Positions 1 to 5,680 of a DNA stretch of 7,335 nucleotides are shown here, piece after piece. The stretch comes from Desulfohalobiaceae bacterium. GTDB lineage: Bacteria; Desulfobacterota; Desulfovibrionia; Desulfovibrionales; Desulfothermaceae. The notes beneath the pieces are model-generated. The model did no database searches, was not told where the DNA came from, and was given only the letters and a program-made list of their open reading frames with translations. The DNA lies in NCBI GenBank assembly GCA_021737525.1, contig JAIPDU010000078.1, positions 1-7,335 on the forward strand, given 5' to 3'. The position numbers were made by a program, and so were the translations under genes. The first letter of the stretch is position 1. Each line of letters opens with the position of its first letter.

Positions 1-46
1 AAACCCGATCCCCTCCAGCTAAAATTCATTCACCGAGGATATCCCA

Positions 47-1705
47 GTGGATCTGCATACCCTCTCCAGACTCAACCGCTTCCGGGCCATCGTGGTCACC
101 CTGGTCAAGTACGGCTTTGGGGACATCATCGCCAGGCTGGACCTTCCGGCAAAGCTGGGCCCCCTCTATACCAGAAAGCAGCCCAGGGAGGAACGCAACA
201 CCTACACACGCATACGGCTCACCCTGCAGGAGCTGGGCCCCACCTTCATCAAGCTGGGACAGCTGCTCAGCCTGCGCACGGACCTGATCCCCGTGGAAAT
301 GGCCGACGAGCTGAGCAAGCTCCAGGAAAACGTCCCGGCAGAGGACTTCGCCGAGATCCGCAAACAGATCGAACGTTCCCTGGGACGCCCCATGGACGAG
401 GTGTTCCTGGAGTTCAACGAGGAACCCCTCGCAGCCGCATCCCTGGCCCAGGTTCACAGGGCCGTCCTGCGCGAGGGCAACGACGTGGTGGCGGTCAAGG
501 TGCAGCGCCCGGGAATCAGGCAGATAATCCGCAACGACCTGCGGATCATGGAGAGCCTGGCCCAGAGGGCCCATGAACGCGTGGAAATGCTGCAGCTCTA
601 CAATCTGCCCCGGGTGGTGGATGAGATCAAGCGCCTCCTGACCCAGGAGCTGGATTTCCAGCGGGAAGGCCGCAACATTCGCCTGGCCCGGAGCAATTTC
701 GCGGACGATCCCGCCCTGTATCTCCCCCATGTCTATAGCGAGATAAGCACTTCACGGCTCCTGGTCCTGGAGCTGATCAGCGGAACCAGTCTCCGCGACG
801 CGGTGACCAATTGGGATCCCGGGATGCGCAGGGAGCTGGCCCGGAAGTGGCTCAGGGCAACTCTGAAACAGATCCTGGAGGACGGTTTCTTTCATGCGGA
901 CCCCCACCCGGGCAATCTCTTCATCCTCTCCGATATGCAGTACAGCCTCCTGGACTGGGGCATGGTGGGCCGCCTTACCCCCGAGACCCGGCTCAAGCTC
1001 ATCGACCTTCTGGGAAGCGTGGTCCTCAAGGACAGCCAGCAGACGCTGGATCTGTTGCTGGAATTCACCGAATACAAGGCGAACACGGACATGGACAGCC
1101 TGCACCGTGAGCTCATGGACATCCTGGACGACTACCACTCCGTTCCCTTGAAAGAGATCAACATGGGCAGGCTTCTGACCGCGCTCACGGAAATGCTGCG
1201 CAACCACCAGATGCAGCTGACCATGGACCTTTCGGTGATGATCAAGGCCATCGTTACCAGCGAGGGCTCGGCCAGGTTGCTCGATCCGGACCTGGATGTG
1301 ATCAGCGAAGCCGCCCCCTACATCCGGCGCCTGGCCAAACAGAAATATTCCCCGCAGACGATCCTGCGCACCATCCAGAGCAGCTTCCGCAATCTCTGGC
1401 GCATGCAGCGGAGCCTGCCCCTCCAGATCAACCACATCATGGACAAGCTCGAACGCGACGAGCTCACCATCGGCTTCGAGCACAAGCGCCTGGAGGGCCT
1501 GCGTCGCACCCTGAACGAGGTGGCCAACCGGCTGACCCTGGCTCTAATCACCACCTCCATGATCATCGGCTCCTCCATGATCATCACCACGGGTGTGAAG
1601 CCCCTGCTCTTCGGCTATCCCGCCCTGGGGCTCATAGGATACCTCCTGTCCGGGCTCTTCGGGTGCTGGCTCATTGTGGACATCCTGCGCAAACGCAAAT
1701 ACTAG
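47..1705 (+). CDS. ubiB: UbiB/ABC1 (AarF/ADCK) family atypical protein kinase-like membrane protein
   Basis: This 552-residue protein has the full UbiB-family motif set. The N-terminal KxGQ motif is K69-Q72 (KLGQ), followed by the alanine-rich nucleotide loop AAAS at 129-132 and the lysine K151 in VAVKVQRPG. The ExD motif is E201/D203, the catalytic-type loop is HADPHPGN at 283-290, and D303-W-G replaces DFG. Two hydrophobic segments near 497-514 and 526-547 should anchor it in the inner membrane. Known members have ATPase activity and support isoprenoid quinone biosynthesis or lipid handling. A sulfate reducer uses menaquinone, so the substrate here is unknown and a ubiquinone role is unlikely. 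The start is GTG at 47, with GAGGA at 35-39 seven bases before it. The length is normal for the family. It is followed after 19 bases by an HD-domain gene and is probably cotranscribed with it. Family assignment is firm; the physiological role is not. Confidence 0.93.
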   Translation: MDLHTLSRLNRFRAIVVTLVKYGFGDIIARLDLPAKLGPLYTRKQPREERNTYTRIRLTLQELGPTFIKLGQLLSLRTDLIPVEMADELSKLQENVPAEDFAEIRKQIERSLGRPMDEVFLEFNEEPLAAASLAQVHRAVLREGNDVVAVKVQRPGIRQIIRNDLRIMESLAQRAHERVEMLQLYNLPRVVDEIKRLLTQELDFQREGRNIRLARSNFADDPALYLPHVYSEISTSRLLVLELISGTSLRDAVTNWDPGMRRELARKWLRATLKQILEDGFFHADPHPGNLFILSDMQYSLLDWGMVGRLTPETRLKLIDLLGSVVLKDSQQTLDLLLEFTEYKANTDMDSLHRELMDILDDYHSVPLKEINMGRLLTALTEMLRNHQMQLTMDLSVMIKAIVTSEGSARLLDPDLDVISEAAPYIRRLAKQKYSPQTILRTIQSSFRNLWRMQRSLPLQINHIMDKLERDELTIGFEHKRLEGLRRTLNEVANRLTLALITTSMIIGSSMIITTGVKPLLFGYPALGLIGYLLSGLFGCWLIVDILRKRKY

Positions 1706-1714
1706 CCCGCAAAT

Positions 1715-1719
1715 GGAGG
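1715..1719 (+). promoter_or_regulatory. Ribosome binding site fixing the HD-domain gene start
   Basis: GGAGG lies five bases before ATG at 1725. In-frame ATGs exist upstream at 1674 and 1713. The first lies inside the ubiB reading region and the second overlaps this GGAGG, so neither has a comparable site. This supports 1725 as the start. Confidence 0.7.
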
Positions 1720-1724
1720 CCAAT

Positions 1725-2294
1725 ATGCTGGACCGCACCCAGGCCTGGACCCTGCTCCAGGAACAAAACCCCGACGATGCCCTTATCGCCCACAGTTTGC
1801 AGACCGAGGCAGTGCTCCGCGAGTTGGCCGGTCACTTCGGCCGGGACACCGAGCTCTGGGGGATCACCGGTCTGCTGCACGACCTGGATTTCCCCGAAAC
1901 CAGGAACGACCCCTCCCGGCACGGGCTCGTTGCCGCGGAGCTCCTTTCGGAGAGGCTTCCCGGCGAGGCCATCCGGGCCATCCAGGCCCACAACTGCGAG
2001 GAGAACGGGACCACCCCGGAATCCGAGCTGGACTACGCCCTGCGCTGCGGGGAGTCCGTAACCGGGCTCATCAGCGCCAACGCCCTGGTTCGTCCCCAGG
2101 GAATGGAGGGAATGAAGCCCTCGAGCCTGAAAAAGAAAATGAAGGACAAGAGCTTCGCGGCCAATGTGAGCCGGGAGCGGATACGGGAGTGCGAGAAGCT
2201 GGGTCTGGAGCTGGACGGATTTCTGCGGCTGGGGATCGAGGGGATGGCCCGCATCGCGGACCGATCCGAGGCCGGGCTCACCCCGCGTTCCTAG
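1725..2294 (+). CDS. HD-domain (HDIG-type) metal-dependent phosphohydrolase family protein
   Basis: The 189-residue protein carries the HD superfamily pattern. H23 is in IAHSLQTEAV, the doublet H52-D53 is in LLHDLD, and further histidines are H66 (SRHGLVAA) and H89 (IQAHN). A TGLISANALVRP stretch follows at 113-124. These residues normally bind one or two divalent metals and hydrolyse phosphomonoester or phosphodiester bonds, often of nucleotides. The position usually held by the last metal-ligand Asp, just before TGLI, appears to be Glu (E110). I recognise this small stand-alone HD family from other anaerobes, but its substrate is not known to me. There is no signal peptide or membrane segment, so it should be cytosolic. 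The C-terminal half (130-180) is charged and probably helical. It follows ubiB by 19 bases and is probably in the same operon. Domain call good, function open. Confidence 0.85.
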   Translation: MLDRTQAWTLLQEQNPDDALIAHSLQTEAVLRELAGHFGRDTELWGITGLLHDLDFPETRNDPSRHGLVAAELLSERLPGEAIRAIQAHNCEENGTTPESELDYALRCGESVTGLISANALVRPQGMEGMKPSSLKKKMKDKSFAANVSRERIRECEKLGLELDGFLRLGIEGMARIADRSEAGLTPRS

Positions 2295-2640
2295 AACAAG
2301 CCGAGCTGAACCCTTGTTCCTGGGTCAGCGAGAGCAGGGATATCACATTTGAATTAACACACTGAACTAATTGACAAAAATGTAATGATGTAGCTGTCCC
2401 TCTTTCTCCATTCTCTGTGCCCCTCTGTGTCCTCTGTGGTGAAGTTTTTTACCAGAGAGCACAGAGACACACAGAGAAAAGATCGGGGATCCAATCTCTT
2501 GAATGCCCTGTCTGAGACTTGTCACGAAGAGCAGGCTGAGGCACGAACTACTTGGAAAAATCCCGGCACCATGAGGAGACTATCCAGATGCGATAGCCCT
2601 GACAGCGACAGGTTCGATTCTCGACACGAGGCCGCCCGTC
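2295..2640. other. Gene-free gap between two convergent operons
   Basis: I see no convincing gene on either strand. The segment holds a weak hairpin right after the HD gene stop (GAACAAG at 2294-2300 with CTTGTTC at 2313-2319, 12-base loop, no clear T run). Next is an AT-rich stretch near 2340-2395 that contrasts with the GC-rich surroundings, then the long CTCTGTG/CACAGAG hairpin repeat at 2411-2478. The last part (2480-2640) is unexplained. No canonical intrinsic terminator is visible for the dsrN end, which lies at 2641. Confidence 0.6.
2411..2478. repeat. REP-like imperfect palindrome of CTCTGTG / CACAGAG units
   Basis: The left arm (2411-2440) and the reverse complement of the right arm (2451-2478) align with about 23 matched positions, around a ten-base loop at 2441-2450 that includes TTTTTT. 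The left arm holds three CTCTGTG copies starting at 2413, 2423 and 2432. The right arm holds two CACAGAG copies starting at 2460 and 2470. Spacing is therefore about 10 bases, close to one DNA helical turn. From memory, similar dispersed intergenic sequences rich in CACAGAG occur in many environmental bacteria, usually outside genes. It lies between two converging operons, so it may act as a bidirectional transcript end or barrier. It has no coding capacity and no transposase nearby. Structure is directly visible; membership of a dispersed family is inferred. Confidence 0.75.
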
Positions 2641-4071
2641 TCAAGGCACGGATATTTGCGGGCAGGAGGGCTCGCCGCGAGAGAGGGCGTCCTTGTACAC
2701 CCCCGCCGCCCGGACGAAATTCTCCGCCCAGGTCGGCACGCCCAGGGCATGGATGTGGTTGTAGCAGGCAAGGGTATTCTTGTAGAGCAGCCCGTCAGTG
2801 CCCCCTCCCAGGCCGGTTCCCCGGCTCATCTGCAGACAGGAGGGAACGTCGTCTCCCTGTAGGGGATAGCACCGGGAATAGTGGAACTCGTGTCCGGTAA
2901 ACTCCTCGCCCACGGCAAAAAAGGGGTTGGAGCGCCGCACCGTGCACAGGGTGTAGCCGTGGCCCTGGGGCTTGCTGGAGAGGCCCGTCCGCAGCGGGAA
3001 AAGGTCCACCATCTCGTAGGCTGTCTCCTCCTCCGTGGTCAGCCTGGAACACAAGTACATCAATCCGCCGCACTCGGCGTAGATGGGGAGCCCTCTCTCG
3101 GCGAGCCCCCGGATGTGTGCCTTGATCCCTGTATTGGCTGCGAGGCGTTCCGCCTGAATCTCGGGGAACCCGCCCCCCAGATAGAGCCCGTGGATCTCGG
3201 GCCACTCCGCGTCTGGATCGAGGAGGCTCACCTCGACCAGCCTCGCTCCGGCCCGCTCCAGGGCCTGGAGATTCTCCGGGTAGTAGAACCACAGGGAGGC
3301 GTCCTTGACCACGCCGATGGAAACCCGGCGCGGGGTCTCCTGCGCCCTGGGCCACAGATTGATTTCCGGCGCCTGGAACTCCGGCGCGCTTCGGCCGAGC
3401 TCAAGGATTCCCGCCAGATCCACCCAATCCCCCAGGATGCGCGCGCTTTCCTCGATGGCCTCCTCCGCGCCGAACTCCCGGTCCGAGATAAGGCCCATGT
3501 AGCGCTCCGGGATCAGGGTGTCGTCCAGCTTGGGCAGGGCCCCCAGCACTGGGACATCCGTGTACTCCTCCAGACAGTTGCGCAGGATACTCCGGTGTCT
3601 GTTCCCCGCGGTGCGGTTGAGGATGACACCGCCCAGGATCAGGTCCTTCTCGAAAAGGGAACACCCCTGAACAATAGGGGCCACGGTCCGGGTCATCTTG
3701 GAGCAGTCCAAAATGAGCAGCACGGGGCACTGCAGCAGGCGGGCGAGTTGGGAGGTGGAACAGGAGCCGTTGGTGTCCTTCCCGTCGAACAGGCCGCGAT
3801 TTCCCTCAACGAGAGAGAAATCGTGTCCTCTAGCCTGTTCGGCGAAAAGGCGGGTCAACACCCGGTCCCGCATAAAAAAAGGATCCAGATTCGTGGCTGT
3901 TTGGCCTGCGGCTCTTCCCAGCCAGACAGCGTCGATATAATCCGGACCCTTCTTGAAGGGCTTGACCGAAAGGCCGCTTCGCAGCCAATGCCTGGCCAGG
4001 CCCAGGGAGAGAATGGTTTTTCCCGCACCTCCGCTCAGGGCGGAGACGATCAGGCGCGGCAGGTGTGACAC
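2641..4071 (-). CDS. dsrN: DsrN: cobyrinate a,c-diamide synthase (CbiA/CobB) family, probable glutamine-dependent siroheme amidase
   Basis: The 476-residue protein has the full CbiA/CobB architecture. An N-terminal ATP-dependent amidoligase domain carries the P-loop GGAGKT at 14-19, KPFKKGPDYID at 37-47 and VEGNRGLFDG at 88-97. The C-terminal class I-type glutamine amidotransferase domain has GLYLGGGFPE at 295-304, the nucleophile Cys334 in YAECGGLMY and the histidine motif GHEFHYSR at 393-400. CbiA amidates the a and c carboxylates of cobyrinate using glutamine and ATP. Within dsr operons the homologue is named DsrN, and it is linked to making siro(heme)amide, the amidated siroheme found in Desulfovibrio sulfite reductases. 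Position as last gene after dsrABD favours that role, but a cobalamin role cannot be excluded. Annotations often call it cobB or cbiA. The start is GTG with only a weak upstream GGA, which suggests low translation. It lies 39 bases after dsrD. Confidence 0.9.
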   Translation of the reverse strand: MSHLPRLIVSALSGGAGKTILSLGLARHWLRSGLSVKPFKKGPDYIDAVWLGRAAGQTATNLDPFFMRDRVLTRLFAEQARGHDFSLVEGNRGLFDGKDTNGSCSTSQLARLLQCPVLLILDCSKMTRTVAPIVQGCSLFEKDLILGGVILNRTAGNRHRSILRNCLEEYTDVPVLGALPKLDDTLIPERYMGLISDREFGAEEAIEESARILGDWVDLAGILELGRSAPEFQAPEINLWPRAQETPRRVSIGVVKDASLWFYYPENLQALERAGARLVEVSLLDPDAEWPEIHGLYLGGGFPEIQAERLAANTGIKAHIRGLAERGLPIYAECGGLMYLCSRLTTEEETAYEMVDLFPLRTGLSSKPQGHGYTLCTVRRSNPFFAVGEEFTGHEFHYSRCYPLQGDDVPSCLQMSRGTGLGGGTDGLLYKNTLACYNHIHALGVPTWAENFVRAAGVYKDALSRGEPSCPQISVP

Positions 4072-4089
4072 GAAATATCGAATCCGGGG

Positions 4090-4106
4090 ACGGACTGAAC
4101 GTCCGT
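4090..4106 (-). other. Short hairpin between dsrD and dsrN
   Basis: ACGGAC (4090-4095) and GTCCGT (4101-4106) form a perfect six-base stem around a five-base loop. It starts a few bases after the dsrD stop and ends about 18 bases before the dsrN GTG. In the direction of transcription no T run follows, so it is more likely a processing or attenuating structure than a full terminator. Confidence 0.45.
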
Positions 4107-4110
4107 AGTT

Positions 4111-4353
4111 TTACTCAGAGGATCCTTCTTCCTCATCGGACTTTCCGTATCCGGGCAGATAGTACATGGAAGTGCTCCCGCTGGACCAGAGACAGAGTCG
4201 TTCCTCGTTAACCATCTCGGTAATGATCTTCTTCGCCTCGCGGGGCTTCATATCCAAGATTTTGGACATATCGTTGAAGTAGAACTTGGACTTGGTCTTG
4301 GACTTCTTTTTCAGCTCTTCCTCGAGCTTTTGCTTTTGTTCTTCGTTGGCCAT
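4111..4353 (-). CDS. dsrD: DsrD, small activator protein of dissimilatory sulfite reductase
   Basis: This 80-residue protein matches the DsrD family in length (usually about 78) and sequence. It has a lysine/glutamate-rich N-terminus and the core KSKFYFNDMSKILD at about 22-35. The sequence REAKKIITEMVNEERLCLW follows, and then SSGSTSMYYLPG before an acidic tail (DEEEGSSE). The family folds as a winged helix. DsrD has been shown to increase sulfite reduction by DsrAB allosterically; an older suggestion was DNA binding. It is cytosolic. The start at 4353 is chosen because the protein then begins MANEEQKQKLEEE, with GGGAGG nine bases upstream. An in-frame ATG at 4431 would add 26 residues translated from the GC hairpin and is not credible. 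It lies 97 bases after dsrB and 39 before dsrN in one probable operon. Presence of dsrD supports a reductive sulfate/sulfite metabolism. Confidence 0.95.
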   Translation of the reverse strand: MANEEQKQKLEEELKKKSKTKSKFYFNDMSKILDMKPREAKKIITEMVNEERLCLWSSGSTSMYYLPGYGKSDEEEGSSE

Positions 4354-4362
4354 TTCCTTTTT

Positions 4363-4368
4363 CCTCCC
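4363..4368 (-). promoter_or_regulatory. Ribosome binding site of dsrD
   Basis: The minus strand reads GGGAGG here, nine bases before the ATG at 4353. It settles the dsrD start against the longer in-frame start at 4431. Confidence 0.7.
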
Positions 4369-4389
4369 TATACCTTGAAGTAGGGCCAA

Positions 4390-4408
4390 GGGGCGCGTCA
4401 CGCGCCCC
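4390..4408 (-). other. Strong GC hairpin between dsrB and dsrD
   Basis: GGGGCGCG (4390-4397) and CGCGCCCC (4401-4408) form a perfect eight-base, all-G/C stem around a three-base loop. It is in the middle of the 97-base gap between dsrB and dsrD, about 42 bases after the dsrB stop and 36 before the dsrD start. The transcript continues TTGGCCC, not a T run, so a complete intrinsic terminator is unlikely. An RNA-stabilising 3' end for dsrAB, or partial attenuation before dsrD, fits better. Confidence 0.7.
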
Positions 4409-4450
4409 CTGAAACCTTCCTGGTGATTCACTCTCTCGAAGTGCCGCTAA

Positions 4451-5656
4451 CTAGGCGTACTTCTGCTGGTGGTAGTCCTTGGTCGCCTCGTTGGTGAACT
4501 TGAAGTTCGTGGTCTGACGCCAGGTGTAGTAGGCCGGATCGCGGAAGTCGTCGATCAGGTGGTGGGTGAACTCCAGACCGCACTTCTCGAAGAAGCGCTC
4601 CCAGCCGATCCGGGCGGCCCAGTCGCCCAGGCGCTCGTATTTGTTCGCGTTCTGGGAGTAGGCTTCCACGATCTGGCGCACCGTCTTGGCCAGGGTGGGC
4701 CAGCGCGGGGGCTCATTGGGCACGAAGGCCACAACCACCTTGGAGAACTCGGGCTTGGTGATCCGGTTGGACACCTTGCCACCGGCCATGATGACCAGGC
4801 CGTCGCCCTCGGCGTCCGCCAGGGGCAGGGAGGGGCACATGGTGTAGCAGTTGCCGCAGAACATGCACTTCTCCCAGTTGATCTCCACGCTCTTGACCTC
4901 TTTCTGCTCACCGCTGCGCTCGGAGGTGATCTCCTTCTTCTTGGGCTTGATCGCTCCGGTGGGGCAAGCGGCCACTGCCAGGGGCAGCTCGCAGAGGCTG
5001 TCGATCCACTCGTCGTCCACCAACGGCGGCTTGCGGTGGTATCCCAGCAGGGCGATGTCCGAGCAGTGCACAGCGCCGCACATATTCAGGCAGCAGGCCA
5101 TGGAGATGCGCAGCTGGGCGGGCAGCCGCATGTTCTGGAACTCCTCGAAGAGCTCGTCCAGGACCACCTTGACCGTTCCGGACGCGTCCGTGGCCGGGGT
5201 GTGACAGTGGATCCAGCCCTGGGTGTGGACGATGTTGGTAATACCCGCACCGGTGCCGCCGACAGGGAACTTATAGGAGCCCTTCTCGTTCTTCCGGCTG
5301 TTGAGATCCTGCTTCAGGGGCTCCACCTTGTCCTTGCTGTCCACCATGAATTCCACGTTGTTCCGCGTGGTCCAGCGGACGTGGCCGTCGCAGTGCTTGT
5401 CCGCAATATCGCAGATCTCGCGGACGTATTGCGCGCTCGCCAGACGGGGAGTGCCGCAGCGGACGGTATAGACCTCGTCCCCGCTCTGGGCCTTGTGCAT
5501 GAGCACGCCGGGCTCCAGGATCTCGTGCCACAGCCACTGGCCGAAGTTCTTCTTGATCACCGGCGGCAGATTCTCGCCGTAGTAGTGATTCCCGATATCC
5601 GTAATCCGGTCCTGCAACGGATTTTCGGGATCGTATCCTGATGAAACGAATGTCAT
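4451..5656 (-). CDS. dsrB: Dissimilatory sulfite reductase beta subunit, DsrB
   Basis: DsrB pairs with DsrA in the cytoplasmic alpha2beta2 enzyme that reduces sulfite, passing sulfur to DsrC as a trisulfide, and it holds the catalytic siroheme. The 401-residue length is close to the usual length of DsrB. The siroheme-[4Fe-4S] cysteines are Cys151 (GWIHCHTP) and Cys188, Cys189 and Cys193 in ACCLNMCGAVHC, identical in numbering to what I recall for the Desulfovibrio protein. The inserted ferredoxin domain has Cys231 (CPTGAIKP) and Cys264, 267, 270 and 274 in CMFCGNCYTMCP. Other family blocks are HVRWTTRNNVEFMV at 92-105 and PVGGTGAGITNIVHTQGW at 131-148. The ATG at 5656 has AAGGAGG seven bases upstream. 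It lies 24 bases after dsrA, with which it is surely cotranscribed. No truncation or frameshift is visible. Confidence 0.98.
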   Translation of the reverse strand: MTFVSSGYDPENPLQDRITDIGNHYYGENLPPVIKKNFGQWLWHEILEPGVLMHKAQSGDEVYTVRCGTPRLASAQYVREICDIADKHCDGHVRWTTRNNVEFMVDSKDKVEPLKQDLNSRKNEKGSYKFPVGGTGAGITNIVHTQGWIHCHTPATDASGTVKVVLDELFEEFQNMRLPAQLRISMACCLNMCGAVHCSDIALLGYHRKPPLVDDEWIDSLCELPLAVAACPTGAIKPKKKEITSERSGEQKEVKSVEINWEKCMFCGNCYTMCPSLPLADAEGDGLVIMAGGKVSNRITKPEFSKVVVAFVPNEPPRWPTLAKTVRQIVEAYSQNANKYERLGDWAARIGWERFFEKCGLEFTHHLIDDFRDPAYYTWRQTTNFKFTNEATKDYHQQKYA

Positions 5657-5680
5657 ATTGCTTCCTCCTTCTTGCCGCTC

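Noticed and set aside
1..22. Possible tail of a gene upstream of ubiB (frame ending TAA at 20-22)
   Set aside because: Only six codons are visible, so there is no way to tell coding from chance.
1674..1724. Upstream in-frame start for the HD-domain gene
   Set aside because: It overlaps the end of ubiB, adds 17 residues unlike a protein N-terminus and has no ribosome binding site. ATG at 1725 has GGAGG five bases away.
2294..2319. GAACAAG/CTTGTTC hairpin after the HD gene as an intrinsic terminator
   Set aside because: The seven-base stem is AT-rich with a 12-base loop and no T run follows, so it was mentioned only as part of the gap.
2371..2376. TTGACA on the plus strand in the convergent gap
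   Set aside because: No acceptable -10 hexamer lies 16-18 bases downstream, and no gene follows on that strand.
2611..2620. GGTTCGATTC resembling a tRNA T-loop
   Set aside because: The flanking bases do not form the required five-base T stem, and no acceptor or anticodon stem can be placed around it.
2427..2900. Plus-strand open frame beginning inside the hairpin repeat
   Set aside because: It starts in the repeat, runs antisense into the dsrN 3' end and yields an arginine/proline/serine-rich peptide with no family features.
4354..4431. Longer DsrD with 26 extra N-terminal residues
   Set aside because: The extension is translated from the GC hairpin region, is absent from the DsrD family and bypasses the GGGAGG site that serves ATG at 4353.
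4469..5641. Long open frame on the plus strand opposite dsrB (about 390 codons)
   Set aside because: It is an antisense shadow of a well-conserved GC-rich gene. The peptide is low-complexity in V, L, H and G, with no recognisable domain. Similar shadows lie opposite dsrA (5672-6601), dsrN (2881-4068) and ubiB (26-730, 752-1483).
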